DNA from: Falsigemmobacter faecalis
Lineage (GTDB): Bacteria > Pseudomonadota > Alphaproteobacteria > Rhodobacterales > Rhodobacteraceae
DNA: 64,000 bases
Reading direction: 5' to 3'
Assembly (NCBI RefSeq): GCF_003863335.1
Contig: NZ_RRAZ01000008.1
Location: 96,720 to 160,719 of the forward strand
Below the pieces are notes generated by a model that was given only the letters and a program-made list of their open reading frames with translations, did not search any database and had not been told where the DNA came from. The position numbers were made by a program, and so were the translations under genes. This document shows, in pieces, positions 1 through 9,029 of the stretch (position 1 is the first letter of the stretch; every line of letters starts with the position of its first letter).

Positions 1-1
1 G

Positions 2-124
2 GAAGCCTTTGAAAGCTGGGTCCTTGCAGAGGTTACCCGGGGCGTGGCCCTTCCGGGGCTTTACCCCGCCAATGCCGCGACCCTCGCACGCTATGACGCG
101 TTCCGCAGCAACAGCGGGCTTTGA
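2..124 (+). CDS. C-terminal end of an RraA-family-like protein (partial)
   Basis: An open frame enters from the left edge and ends at TGA 122-124, giving 40 residues. The tail reads ALPGLYPANAATLARYDAF, which resembles the C-terminus of RraA/HMG-aldolase-like proteins (LPGLYPxxxxTxxRYEAW). That family includes class II aldolase-type lyases and proteins named after the RNase E regulator. The gene points toward the left-pointing M24 gene, so the two are convergent. Only the tail is visible, so the family call is tentative. Confidence 0.45.
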   Translation, partial: EAFESWVLAEVTRGVALPGLYPANAATLARYDAFRSNSGL

Positions 125-172
125 TCCCGGCGTGAATCCCCGCCCCCCTCTCCCGGGGGGCGGGGGAGCCGT

Positions 173-1333
173 TCAGCGGATGGTCATCTGACGCGGCAGA
201 TCCGACAGCACCTCGATGCCGCTTTCGGTCACGATCACCGTCTCAGAAACGCCGACCGTATAATGGCCGTAGCTGCGCAGGGTGGCGGGCAGATGGAAGA
301 CCATCCCCGGCTCCAGCAGACGGTTGACCCCGGTGAAAAGCGACAGGATCGCCCCCTCCCCCCAATCCGGCGCGAAGGCCGCGCCCATGGAATAGCCGAT
401 GCGCTTGCGGAAGGCTTCGGTATAGCCTGCGGCGTCAATCACCGCCTGCGCCGCCTCATGCGGGACCGAGCAGGCGACGCCGGGGCGCATCGCCGACAGC
501 GCCACATCCAGCGCGCGTTCGGCCACATCCATCATCCGCGCCGCCTCGTCCGGCGGCGGTCCCATCCAGACGGCCCGCATCAGCGCCGAATGATAGCGGT
601 CATGGCTGCCCGCCAGCTCCAGAAACACCCCGTCGCCTTCGCGCAGAACCCGCCGCCGCCAGGTCGCATGCGGCACGCCCGAGCGCGGCCCCGAAGAGAC
701 CAGCGGCTCCATCGCCATGGCCTCAGAGCCGGCCGAGATCGCTGCTGAGATCATCGCCGCCGTCACGTCATTCTCGGTGGCACCCGCACGGCAGGCGTCA
801 ATCGCGCTGACAATCCCGGCCTGGGCATAGCCCGCCGCAAGGCGGATGGCGGCCAGCTCAGAGGGCGATTTCACCGCCCGCAGGCCTTCGGTCACGCCCG
901 ATCCGTCGATCATGGTGACACCCGTCAGCGCCGCCGCGATTTTGGCGGCAAGCGCTTCTGAGACGAACCAGGCGTTGCGCTCGACGGCGATGTGGCGCAG
1001 GCCCAGATCCTGCACCAGCGCCGCCAGCGCCTCTGCGGGATCTTCGCCGTCCTGCCAGGCGCGGATGTCTTTCAGCCAGGTGGAGGCCCGTGCCCCCGTG
1101 GTCTCCAGCTGGCGTACCAGCAGCACCGGCGGGGCAGAGGCGCGCACCACCAGGGCCTGGAAGGCGAAATATCCGGCGGTCTGACGACCGCAGGCCCAGA
1201 AGATATTCTCCGGCCCCGTCAGGACCAGCGCCTCGGTGCCAAGCGCCTGAGCTGCGCTTTGCAGCCGGGCCAGGCGGGTGTCAAATTCCGCGGCGGGGAA
1301 AACCGCATCGCGGCCCTGCAGATGATCGCTCAT
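173..1333 (-). CDS. M24 family (creatinase/prolidase-fold) hydrolase, DoeA-like
   Basis: The protein has 386 residues from ATG at 1331-1333. The longer open frame upstream has no family similarity and runs into the GntR gene. An N-terminal creatinase-type domain is followed by the pita-bread M24 domain, with the typical end SYGHYTVGVSETVIVT. Where metal-dependent M24 peptidases have a D-x-G...HSDxTRT pattern, this protein reads LELAGSHDRYHSALMRAVWMG. The usual aspartate ligands are therefore absent, as in creatinase- and ectoine-hydrolase-like (DoeA) members, which favours C-N bond hydrolysis of a small compound over peptide cleavage. It follows the GntR and M20 genes on the same strand and is probably co-transcribed with them. 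The substrate is not known. Confidence 0.8.
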   Translation of the reverse strand: MSDHLQGRDAVFPAAEFDTRLARLQSAAQALGTEALVLTGPENIFWACGRQTAGYFAFQALVVRASAPPVLLVRQLETTGARASTWLKDIRAWQDGEDPAEALAALVQDLGLRHIAVERNAWFVSEALAAKIAAALTGVTMIDGSGVTEGLRAVKSPSELAAIRLAAGYAQAGIVSAIDACRAGATENDVTAAMISAAISAGSEAMAMEPLVSSGPRSGVPHATWRRRVLREGDGVFLELAGSHDRYHSALMRAVWMGPPPDEAARMMDVAERALDVALSAMRPGVACSVPHEAAQAVIDAAGYTEAFRKRIGYSMGAAFAPDWGEGAILSLFTGVNRLLEPGMVFHLPATLRSYGHYTVGVSETVIVTESGIEVLSDLPRQMTIR

Positions 1334-1337
1334 TGCT

Positions 1338-1973
1338 TTAGTCCTTATCAAGCCAGCCGAGGGTGCGGGCCCGCATGTGTTTGAAATGTTGTGCCATTTC
1401 CGCACCCGCCGCCTCGGGGTCGCGGGCGGCGATGGCGTCAATGACGGCGATATGCTCGCGCGCCTGATCGGCGAAATTATCGTGGCTGCGGATGATGGTG
1501 CTGCGCCGCACAATGGCGCGCTGCTCATCGAGCAGTTCCGGCAGAAGCTTCAGCCGTGCCGCCAGTGCGACGGCCCGGTGAAACTCGCTGTCGTCGATCC
1601 AGAAGCTCTCAAAATTCGCCGGATCGGCCTTGAGATAGCGCAGCTGCCGCGCGCGCGCCGCCTCAAGCTCGGGGGTGAGGCCGAATTCAGCCGCGCGCAC
1701 CGCCGCCGCGCGTTCCAGAATAAGCCGCAGCTGAATGATATCGAGCAGCTGCTCAATCGCGATACGGCGCACCAGAAGCGCGCCATTGGCCATCCGCTCA
1801 ATGACCTGCTCGCGCTCCAGCACCGAAAGGGCCGAGCGCAGCGGCGTGCGCGAGATCCCGAGCCGTTCCGCAAGATCGCGTTCGGTCAGGATGGAATTGG
1901 GCGCAATCAGGCCGGCGTTGATTTCATCGCGGATCAGCCGGCAGGCCTGCTGCGACAGGGTCTCGCGGCTCAT
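1338..1973 (-). CDS. GntR-family regulator, FCD subfamily
   Basis: The protein has 211 residues. The N-terminal winged helix is at about residues 5-70 (LAERLGISRTPLRSALSVLE is the recognition region). An FCD ligand-binding domain follows, with the usual FH motif and a later histidine in AREHIAVIDAI that fits a metal- or organic-acid-binding pocket. Its start overlaps the end of the M20 hydrolase gene by 4 bases and its end lies 4 bases before the M24 gene, so the three are translationally coupled. It probably senses a substrate or product of this catabolic cluster. Confidence 0.9.
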   Translation of the reverse strand: MSRETLSQQACRLIRDEINAGLIAPNSILTERDLAERLGISRTPLRSALSVLEREQVIERMANGALLVRRIAIEQLLDIIQLRLILERAAAVRAAEFGLTPELEAARARQLRYLKADPANFESFWIDDSEFHRAVALAARLKLLPELLDEQRAIVRRSTIIRSHDNFADQAREHIAVIDAIAARDPEAAGAEMAQHFKHMRARTLGWLDKD

Positions 1974-3253
1974 GGTCCGGCGTTTCCGCTCAGCGCGGTG
2001 CAGACCGCTTCAACGGCCAGCGCCAGATCGGCGGGGTTCATCCCCTCATCGGGGCAATGGCTGCCGTTCCAGTTGCGGATAAAAACCATCACGCTCTCCC
2101 ATCCCGCCGTGGCGAAAGCAGCCGCGTCATGGCCGCCCCCCGACAGCATCCGCGGCGGGTTCAGCCCGAGACGCGCAGCCCCGCCCGCAACCCACTCGGC
2201 CATGCTCTCGGAGAGCTGCGCCGGGCGGCTGCGGCTTTGCTGGCCAAGATCAAAGCGGATGCCGGGACGCGCCCCCTCAATCCGGGCGATTTCCGCCTTC
2301 AGCGCCGCATCGGCCGCATCCAGCACGCTGACATCCTCTGAGCGCAGATCGAGGCAGAAATCCAGCTCTCCCGCCACTTTCGCCATGGCATGGGCCGGTG
2401 AGGCCGCACTGACACGGCCAAAGGTCACCGTCAGATCCGCACCTTTGGCAAGGAAATCTTCCCAGATCCGGTCCATCGCCAGAACCAGATCGGCAAAAGC
2501 CACCACAGCATCGGCGCGCCCGTCGCGCGGCGCCCCCCCGGAATGCGCCCAGACGCCGTGAAGCCGCGCCGCGCGGTACCGCAAACCGCCCCGGATCGCG
2601 GTGACGATGCCAAATGGCTCTGCGGTGCTGTCGAGCATCGGGCCCTGTTCGATATGAAACTCCAGAAACCGCGCCGGAGCGGGCGGCGTGGCCGCCATCA
2701 GCGCCTCCGGATCGCCGCCTTCCTCGCGCATGTGATCGGCAAGCCTGCGCCCGGTATCGACGCGGCGCGCCTCAAGATCGGCCGCCAGAAGCTGCCCGGT
2801 GGCCGCGCGGGACCCGATGTAAGAGACGGGAAACCATACGCTTTCCTCAGCGCGGGTAACCACAATGACGAAATCCGCCGCCGGGGTCACCCCCGTGCTG
2901 CGCAGCGCGGTGACCAGCGCAAGGGCCGCCGCCACCCCCGCCTGGCCATCATAGGCGCCGCCCTCGGCCACCGTATCGAGATGCGAGCCACACCAGATCG
3001 GCGGCAGCTCCGGATCACGCCCCGGCAGGCGCGCGATCAGATTGCCGCCGTGATCGCGCCGGACCTCCATCCCAAGCGCCAGCGCCTCCTCTTCGATGAT
3101 CGCATGGGCGGCGCTTTCCAGCGGAGAATAGGAGGGGCGCGTCCAGCCCGGGCCGCCCTGGCTCAGCGCATTCACCCGCGTCAGAACGCGCTCAATGGTG
3201 GTTAAGATCACGGGGTTCAGGCCGGGCACCGGCTCCGCGCAAAAAGTCATCAT
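1970..3253 (-). CDS. M20-family Zn-dependent amidohydrolase (N-carbamoyl amino acid / allantoate amidohydrolase type)
   Basis: The protein has 427 residues. Binuclear-metal motifs are visible: GSHLDTVAEGGAYDGQAGV at about 89-107 (His91, Asp102), the EES pair near 136-138, and FHIEQGP near 198-204. A late histidine lies in NGSHCPDEGMNPADLA. These match the hydantoinase/carbamoylase branch (AmaB, AllC), which cleaves N-carbamoyl groups. The neighbours (5-oxoprolinase subunits, D-amino-acid transaminase-like, M24) support breakdown of cyclic amide or N-carbamoyl compounds. Two adjacent ATG codons (3253 and 3250) could serve as start. Confidence 0.85.
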   Translation of the reverse strand: MMTFCAEPVPGLNPVILTTIERVLTRVNALSQGGPGWTRPSYSPLESAAHAIIEEEALALGMEVRRDHGGNLIARLPGRDPELPPIWCGSHLDTVAEGGAYDGQAGVAAALALVTALRSTGVTPAADFVIVVTRAEESVWFPVSYIGSRAATGQLLAADLEARRVDTGRRLADHMREEGGDPEALMAATPPAPARFLEFHIEQGPMLDSTAEPFGIVTAIRGGLRYRAARLHGVWAHSGGAPRDGRADAVVAFADLVLAMDRIWEDFLAKGADLTVTFGRVSAASPAHAMAKVAGELDFCLDLRSEDVSVLDAADAALKAEIARIEGARPGIRFDLGQQSRSRPAQLSESMAEWVAGGAARLGLNPPRMLSGGGHDAAAFATAGWESVMVFIRNWNGSHCPDEGMNPADLALAVEAVCTALSGNAGP

Positions 3254-3385
3254 GCTCGGGTCCTCCGGACCAGTCTGGGGGTGATGCCGGGGATGAGAAA
3301 TCCCGGGTTCAGGGATGTCGGGGCGACGGGGCCCGCAGGACGCGGGCGGGAAAGGCGGGGCAGGTCTGCGCAGAAAATCATTGTG

Positions 3386-4045
3386 TCAGCTCTCCCCGGG
3401 CGTCTGGTCGGTGGCGGCGCGCAGCCGCTGCAACACCGCCGCGCGGGCGTTTTGCAGGTGGCAGCGCAGGGCCTGCTCAACCGCATCGGGATTGCCGGCC
3501 CGCAGCAGCTCAAGAATTTCAAGGTGCTCATTGCAGCCGCGCAGCAGGCGGTCGGGGACCTGGCTGTAGTCAAACACGCAGGTGCGCCGCTGGAGTTCAG
3601 AGATGGTGCGCGACACGGCGGCATTGCCGAAAGACCGGGCGAGAAACTGGTGAAAATCATGATCGGTGGCGCGCTGCAGATCGTTCAGATCCGAGGTATC
3701 CGAGGCCATGAGCTGACGGATCCGCGTCTCCATCGCAGTGATCTCGGCGGGTGCAAGCCGCACGGCTGCGCGGGCGGCCAGGGGCTCAAGCTCCAGCCGC
3801 AGAAAGAAAATCTCATCAATATCCTCGGGCGTCAGGCTGCGCACGCGGATGAAGCGGCCGTCAACGACCGCCAGTCCATCGCCCTCCAGCCGCTTGATTG
3901 CCTCGCGCACGGGGGTGCGCGACATGCCGAAGGCCTCGCCCAAAGCGGCCTCCTGCAGCAGGCTTCCCGATTTCAGGCGACCGTCGATAATCATCGCAAG
4001 AATGCGCTGGTGCGCCAGCGCCGCGAGGGGCCGGGCGCCGCTCAT
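3386..4045 (-). CDS. GntR-family regulator, FCD subfamily
   Basis: The protein has 219 residues, with an N-terminal winged helix (LGEAFGMSRTPVREAIKRLEG) and a C-terminal FCD domain (DHDFHQFLARSFGN, then CNEHLEILELLRAG). Its start overlaps the end of pxpC by 4 bases. It is the second FCD regulator in this left-pointing set. A TGGTATACC-type site in the divergent promoter near 8904-8922 resembles FCD-regulator operators and could be its target, but this link is an inference. Confidence 0.9.
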   Translation of the reverse strand: MSGARPLAALAHQRILAMIIDGRLKSGSLLQEAALGEAFGMSRTPVREAIKRLEGDGLAVVDGRFIRVRSLTPEDIDEIFFLRLELEPLAARAAVRLAPAEITAMETRIRQLMASDTSDLNDLQRATDHDFHQFLARSFGNAAVSRTISELQRRTCVFDYSQVPDRLLRGCNEHLEILELLRAGNPDAVEQALRCHLQNARAAVLQRLRAATDQTPGES

Positions 4046-5106
4046 GAGGTCTCTCCGCCGCGGCCCTGCATGACGGGGCGCAGGATTTCCCCGGGGTCGT
4101 AAAACCCGCCAACAAGATCGCAGGACAAAAGATACTCCGAGCGCATCCAGCTGTCGGGTTTGGCCACCAGATCCGCCAGCAGCTTGCGCAGCCGCGCGCG
4201 CTGCGCAAGCAACAGCTCCTCGCCCTCATCGCGCGAGATCAGTTGAAAGCGAAAGCCCGCCCCCACCGGCAGCTGCGCCAGCCGCGCCAGATCGACCGAG
4301 GCCACCGTGCCGATTTTGGGATAGCCCCCGGTGGTCTGGCTTTCCGCCAGCAGCACCAGCGGCATCCCCGATCCCGGCACCTGGACCGAGCCCGGAACCG
4401 TGCCATCCGAGACAATATCATGCCCGCGCGCGGCACTGAGCGTGGTGCGGCCAAGCACCATAGCCATGCGGTCGCGCTGCGGGGTCACGGTGAACTCACA
4501 TTCGGTCAGACGGGCCAGAGCCTCTGCCGAGAAATAATCATCCTGCGGGCCGGGGATCAGCCGGATCGGCCCGCTTTCGCTCAGCGGGCGGTGCCCGGTC
4601 AGCGGCCTTGCGGGGCGCAAACAGGGGGTATCGGCGCTGTCGGCGCCACGCGGCAGGCGATCGCCCGCGCGCAAAGCCCGCCCCTCAATCCCGCCGAGGC
4701 CCGAGCGCAGATGGGTCGCCCGCGCACCCAGCACCAGAGGCGTCGCAATCCCGCCTGAAAAGGCAGCATAGGCCCAGGTGGCCTCGCGGGGGGCGGCGAT
4801 GCTCAGCGTCTCGCCGGGGTTCAGGCGGTGGCTTTCGCCCGCCGCGACCAGGCGCGTATCAATGCGGATGCTGCAGTCCGAGCCGGTCACCGCAAAGCGC
4901 AAAGCCTGATCGGTGCGGAAGCTTCCGGCGGGGCCGGAGAACTCCAGCGCCGCAGCACCCGGCTCATTGCCGCAAAGCGCATTGGCAAGCGCCATGGCGG
5001 CGGCATCGACCGGACCGGCGGGAGAGACGCCCATATGGCGCAGCCCAAAGCGGCCCGCGTCCTGGATCGTCAGCATGGGTCCGGCGGAAATCAGAGTGAT
5101 GGTCAT
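4042..5106 (-). CDS. pxpC: 5-oxoprolinase subunit C (biotin-dependent carboxyltransferase-like)
   Basis: The protein has 354 residues and covers the whole KipA/AHS2 domain. It begins TIQDAGRFGLRHMGVSPAGPVD, the family hallmark, and carries RLIPGPQDDYFSAEAL and the late GGYPKIGTVASVDLARLAQL. PxpABC hydrolyses 5-oxo-L-proline to L-glutamate with ATP in the cytoplasm. The start overlaps the end of pxpB by 4 bases. The matching pxpA lies about 4 kb away on the other strand, across the TRAP genes, so the complex is encoded in two divergent arms. Confidence 0.93.
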   Translation of the reverse strand: MTITLISAGPMLTIQDAGRFGLRHMGVSPAGPVDAAAMALANALCGNEPGAAALEFSGPAGSFRTDQALRFAVTGSDCSIRIDTRLVAAGESHRLNPGETLSIAAPREATWAYAAFSGGIATPLVLGARATHLRSGLGGIEGRALRAGDRLPRGADSADTPCLRPARPLTGHRPLSESGPIRLIPGPQDDYFSAEALARLTECEFTVTPQRDRMAMVLGRTTLSAARGHDIVSDGTVPGSVQVPGSGMPLVLLAESQTTGGYPKIGTVASVDLARLAQLPVGAGFRFQLISRDEGEELLLAQRARLRKLLADLVAKPDSWMRSEYLLSCDLVGGFYDPGEILRPVMQGRGGETS

Positions 5107-5840
5107 GCCGGGACGTCCTCGGGAGTGATAATCATCTCGCCCGCAGCACTGCGGGCTTCAAGCGCGCGGGCCTCATCGGCCCCGACCGGGCAAAAGCGGA
5201 TCAGATCTCCGGCCCGAAAGAGAAAAGGCTCTGCCCGCGCGGGGTCAAAGGCGCGGACCGGGGTCCAGCCTAAGAACCGCCAGCCCGAGGGGCCGGCGAC
5301 CGAATTGATATTGCCCTGCTGCCCGCCGATCCCCACCGCACCGCGGGGGATCAGCTGGCGCGGCTTTGGCAGTCGCGGGGTGTCAAGGATCGCAGGCTGC
5401 CCGCCGAGATAGGCAAAGCCCGGCGCAAAGCCGATCATATAGACGCGGTAATCGGTGCCTGCGTGAATGGCGATCAGCGCATCTGTGCTCAGCCCTTTCA
5501 TGGCGGCAAGATCTTCCAGATCCTGACCGACCTCTCCGCCATAAAGACAGGGCACCCGCCAGAGCCGCGCGGGGGCGGCAGGCAGCGCGGGGCGGCCTGC
5601 GAGATCCAAAAGCAGCTCCTCCAGCGCGCGGCCGCGGATTTCCGCCGGGTCATAGCGCAGCAAAAGCGAGCGGTAGGTGGGCACGATGTCGAGCACCCCG
5701 CGCAAAGCCCCCTCGTCGCAAAGCCCCTTTACCGCAGCGGCGAGGGCGATGATACGCGCATTGGTCGCAGCATCCACGGTCTCGCCAAGCTGCAGCGAGA
5801 TCGCGCTGTCGCCACAGGGAAGCAGTTTCGGTGTCATCAT
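5103..5840 (-). CDS. pxpB: 5-oxoprolinase subunit B
   Basis: The protein has about 245 residues from the ATG at 5838-5840. An in-frame GTG at 5855 would add five residues. The KipI/AHS1 domain is clear: MIGFAPGFAYLGG, LPRLPKPR-type segments, the basic IPRGAVGIGGQQGNI stretch, and the ending GWRFLGWTPVRAFDP. It forms the 5-oxoprolinase complex with PxpA and PxpC. It lies downstream of the TRAP genes and overlaps pxpC. Confidence 0.93.
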   Translation of the reverse strand: MMTPKLLPCGDSAISLQLGETVDAATNARIIALAAAVKGLCDEGALRGVLDIVPTYRSLLLRYDPAEIRGRALEELLLDLAGRPALPAAPARLWRVPCLYGGEVGQDLEDLAAMKGLSTDALIAIHAGTDYRVYMIGFAPGFAYLGGQPAILDTPRLPKPRQLIPRGAVGIGGQQGNINSVAGPSGWRFLGWTPVRAFDPARAEPFLFRAGDLIRFCPVGADEARALEARSAAGEMIITPEDVPA

Positions 5841-5868
5841 CACAGTCAGGCTCACTTCAGGCAGGCAC

Positions 5869-5886
5869 AGGTCAGGTCAGGTCAGG
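5869..5886. repeat. Short AGGTC tandem repeat
   Basis: The pentamer AGGTC is repeated 3.6 times in the short gap between the TRAP large permease gene and pxpB. It sits just upstream of the pxpB ribosome-binding region. No function is evident, but it could vary in length by slippage. Confidence 0.6.
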
Positions 5887-5910
5887 GGTTGAGCGGGGGG
5901 CGAAGCCCGC

Positions 5911-7212
5911 TCATTTCCCACGTATCAGCTCGGGCAGAAAGCTGATAATGCCGGGAAAAAGCGCAATCATCAGCACAAAAGCCGACATGATCCAGAAAAA
6001 CGGCAGGGTGGCGCGGGTGATCCGGCCCATGCTGTCTCCGGTCAGCCGCTGAATGACGGTCAGGTTAAAGCCCACCGGCGGGGTGATCTGCGCCATTTCC
6101 ACCACGATCACCAGGAAGATGCCGAACCAGACCTTGTCATAGCCCGCCGCCATGGCCAGCGGCAGGGTGATCGGCAGCGTCATCACGATGATGCCAAGCC
6201 CCTCCATCACGGTGCCGAGGATCACATAGAAGACCAGCAGAACCACGATCAGCATGACAGGCGACATGCCCCAGCTCTGGATTTCCGCCGCGATATAGCG
6301 CGGGATGCCCAGATAGCCGATCACCGTCGACAAAAACATCGCGCCCAGCATGATCAGCCCGATCATCGCACAGCTTTCCGCCGCCTGACGCGCCGCGGCA
6401 ATGACGCCGCGCAGGGTCAGGGTGCGTTGCGCAAAGCCAATGCCCATCGAGACCAGAACACCCACGGTCGCAGCCTCCGTCGGAGAGGCGAAACCGCCAT
6501 ACATCGAGCCAATGACCCCGCCGATAAGCAGCAAAAGCGGCCCGAGGTCCTTCAGCGCGATCATCTTCTCGCGAAAGGTGGTCGAGGGCGGGGTTTCGCC
6601 CACCAGGCTCGGGTTCAGCCAGGAGCGGATCGCCAGATAGCCCATATAGCTGGCCGCCAGCAGAACCCCCGGTACGATCCCCGCGATAAAGAGCTTCAGG
6701 ATCGATTCCTCGGCCATCACGCCATAGATAATCATGATGGTTGAGGGCGGGATCAGAAAGCCAAGGGTCCCGGCTCCGGCCAGGCTTCCGGTCACCAGAT
6801 CGCGGTTATAGCCACGGTCGATCAGCTCTTTTGCGGTGATGCGGCCCACGGTGGCCGTGGTCGCCGCCGAAGAGCCACAGACCGAGGCGAACATCGTGCA
6901 GCCCAGCACCGTCAGATGGCTCAGCCGCCCCGGCACGCGGCGCAGCCAGGGCGACAGCCCGGTGAACAGCGCCTCAGAAATTTTGGTCCGAAACAGGATC
7001 TCGGCCATCAGAATGAACAGCGGCAGCGCCAGCAGTTCCGGCGAGACGACGACGTTATAGGCCTGCTGCGCCAGCAGCTTCACCGCCGGCATATTCGGCC
7101 GGAAGAGATACAGCAGCCCGACGCCGGTTCCGATCAGCCCAAGGCCGATCCACAGACCACTGCCCAAAAGCAGGGTCATCAGCCCCAGAAGGGAGGTAAC
7201 AATTTTTCCCAT
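5911..7212 (-). CDS. TRAP transporter large permease (DctM-like)
   Basis: The protein has 433 residues, the usual length for DctM, with about a dozen hydrophobic segments. Family signatures include SVCGSSAATTATVG, GTLGFLIPPSTIMIIYG, TEAATVGVLVSMGI and ITPPVGFNLTVIQ. It is the sodium-driven translocation subunit in the inner membrane. It works with the small permease 12 bases upstream and the periplasmic binding protein encoded further upstream. Placement next to 5-oxoprolinase and amidohydrolase genes suggests an amino-acid-derived carboxylate as substrate. Confidence 0.93.
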   Translation of the reverse strand: MGKIVTSLLGLMTLLLGSGLWIGLGLIGTGVGLLYLFRPNMPAVKLLAQQAYNVVVSPELLALPLFILMAEILFRTKISEALFTGLSPWLRRVPGRLSHLTVLGCTMFASVCGSSAATTATVGRITAKELIDRGYNRDLVTGSLAGAGTLGFLIPPSTIMIIYGVMAEESILKLFIAGIVPGVLLAASYMGYLAIRSWLNPSLVGETPPSTTFREKMIALKDLGPLLLLIGGVIGSMYGGFASPTEAATVGVLVSMGIGFAQRTLTLRGVIAAARQAAESCAMIGLIMLGAMFLSTVIGYLGIPRYIAAEIQSWGMSPVMLIVVLLVFYVILGTVMEGLGIIVMTLPITLPLAMAAGYDKVWFGIFLVIVVEMAQITPPVGFNLTVIQRLTGDSMGRITRATLPFFWIMSAFVLMIALFPGIISFLPELIRGK

Positions 7213-7224
7213 ATCAGATCTTCC

Positions 7225-7758
7225 TTATTCCAGGCCCGGGCCGACCGAGAGAGCCTCGCCGCGCGTCAGGCGCAGAAACTGCGCAAAGCACTGCAGCGTC
7301 ATCAAAGCCGCCCCAAGCGCCAGAACCGCCTGCGGCCAGACCAGCGGCACCCGAAATGAGGTGGCCGCCGTTGAGCCGCGCTGACCCGAAAGCCAGGCCA
7401 TTTCAGCCAGAGCCCAGGTCAGATAGCCGCAGATCACCAGCCCCACGAGGCAGGAGGCGAGCTCCAGCAGTCGCCCCATGGATGTCGGCAGCGCCTCCAG
7501 CAGGGCGGTGACGCGGACGTGGCTGCCGCCCTTCATCGCACTGCCGCAGCCGAGCAGAAAACAGGCGCCCATCAGATAGCCCGCCAGATCCCAGGAGAAA
7601 TGCAGCGAATAAGACAGCAGATTACGCGAGAAGATCTCGGCACCGATCAGAAAGAGAATGCCCAGGAGACTCAGGGCTGCGAGAAAGCCGCCCGCATCGG
7701 TCGCGGCGTCAATCACGGCCAGCGTCCTGCGGAAGCGGTTGGAAGGAATGGATGTCAT
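7225..7758 (-). CDS. TRAP transporter small permease (DctQ-like)
   Basis: The protein has 177 residues from ATG at 7756-7758. A longer frame to 7839 adds a proline/arginine-rich stretch that does not look like a membrane-protein N-terminus. Four hydrophobic segments are visible, starting FLAALSLLGILFLIGAEIF, with the family pattern SYSLHFSWDLAGYLMGACFLLG. It pairs with the large permease downstream. Confidence 0.88.
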   Translation of the reverse strand: MTSIPSNRFRRTLAVIDAATDAGGFLAALSLLGILFLIGAEIFSRNLLSYSLHFSWDLAGYLMGACFLLGCGSAMKGGSHVRVTALLEALPTSMGRLLELASCLVGLVICGYLTWALAEMAWLSGQRGSTAATSFRVPLVWPQAVLALGAALMTLQCFAQFLRLTRGEALSVGPGLE

Positions 7759-7870
7759 GATGGCCCTGCACTCCGGCGCGGAAATTCTGCCCCCCGTGCG
7801 GCGGGGGACAGGCGGTCGTGTCCGGGGCTCTCTGCGCACAGCCCGATGGGGGAGGCGCAGAGAGCGGGTC

Positions 7871-8857
7871 TCACTTGCGGGCCGCCAGATAGGCGTCGAT
7901 CACCGGGGCGGCATCGGGCACCCGGATCTTGAAAGCGTCCCAGAGCGGCAGAGCGCGCTCCATCAGCTGCGCCGACAGCTCGGCCGAAGGGGCAGTGATC
8001 TCAACGCCATTCTCGCGCAGCACGGCCATCTTTTTGTCGTCCTCCGCGCGGCTGTTAAGCCAGAACTGGCCCTCCAGGTCGCGGCCGACTTTCTCAATGG
8101 CTTCACGGGTCTCCAGCGGCAGAGCGTTCCAGGCATCGAGGTTCACCGACATGATGTTCGATGAGGCCTGCCAGTTGAAGGTGCTCATATGTTTGGTGAA
8201 TTCCCAAAACGCACCATCCACGCCCGAGGAGGACGAGGTGGTCACACCCTTGATGGTGCCCGCCGCAAGCGAGGGGACCACTTCGCCCCAGGGCATCTGG
8301 ATCGGGGTCGCACCAAGTGCGCCGAAGAAGTCATTGCCGTTGGAATCCACCACGCGGATGGTCAGACCCTTCAGGTCCTCCACGGTGTTGATCGCATGGG
8401 GCGCATAGACCGCCTGGCCCGGCCAGGGTGCCGTATAAAGCAGCTTCTGGTTCATGCTGCTGGCGACTTCATCGAGTTTCGGGCGGTAATATTTGTGCAA
8501 AAGCGCAATATCGGCCATCGTCGGCGCCAGGAAAGGCAGCGTCTCAATGCCCAGCACCGGCGCTTCACCGACCTGCTGATTCAAAAGGATCTCGGCAATC
8601 GGCACAATACCGTCACGAACCGCTGCCATAGCCTCGGGACCTTTGATCCCGAGCGCGCCGCCGGAGTGGACGGTAATGACCACCTCACCCTCCGTCGCGG
8701 TCTGGACCGCTTCGGCGAAAGCCATGGCGTTCTGTGTGTGGAAATTGCCTTCCGGCCAGACGATTGACATGTCCCACCGGGTCTCGGCAAAGGCCGGGGC
8801 AGCGGTGAGCGCAGCGGCAAAAGCCACTGATACTGCAAAGAATTTTCCCTGTTTCAT
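7871..8857 (-). CDS. TRAP transporter periplasmic substrate-binding protein (DctP-like)
   Basis: The protein has 328 residues with an N-terminal Sec signal peptide (hydrophobic core FAVSVAFAAALTAAPAFA, cleavage after AFA). The DctP fold is indicated by NAMAFAEAVQTATEGEVVITVHSGGALG and by LKGLTIRVVDSNGNDFFGALGATP, which contains the arginine that normally binds the substrate carboxylate. It is the first gene of the left-pointing arm and is divergent from pxpA. It probably delivers the substrate of this catabolic island. Confidence 0.93.
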   Translation of the reverse strand: MKQGKFFAVSVAFAAALTAAPAFAETRWDMSIVWPEGNFHTQNAMAFAEAVQTATEGEVVITVHSGGALGIKGPEAMAAVRDGIVPIAEILLNQQVGEAPVLGIETLPFLAPTMADIALLHKYYRPKLDEVASSMNQKLLYTAPWPGQAVYAPHAINTVEDLKGLTIRVVDSNGNDFFGALGATPIQMPWGEVVPSLAAGTIKGVTTSSSSGVDGAFWEFTKHMSTFNWQASSNIMSVNLDAWNALPLETREAIEKVGRDLEGQFWLNSRAEDDKKMAVLRENGVEITAPSAELSAQLMERALPLWDAFKIRVPDAAPVIDAYLAARK

Positions 8858-8903
8858 AATGTCCCTTTCCGGGTTTGGTTGGTTTGAAATGTCTTGAGTT
8901 TTC

Positions 8904-8922
8904 GGTATACCAACTGTATGCC
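8904..8922. promoter_or_regulatory. Candidate GntR-type operator in divergent promoter region
   Basis: In the 172-base gap between the divergent TRAP and pxpA arms, GGTATAC and GTATGCC form an imperfect inverted repeat around CAACT. The left half, TCGGTATACCAA, is itself nearly palindromic and resembles the GTATAC cores bound by FCD-type GntR regulators. Two such regulators are encoded in the left arm. Binding is inferred only from sequence. Confidence 0.4.
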
Positions 8923-9029
8923 TTGTTATGTGGCGGGGTCGTTTGAGCTGTCAATCGGCACATGACGCTGAGGGAAAAAATTCCGACACCACGCAAAAAA
9001 CGATCAATAATTGAACAACAGGGACGGGA

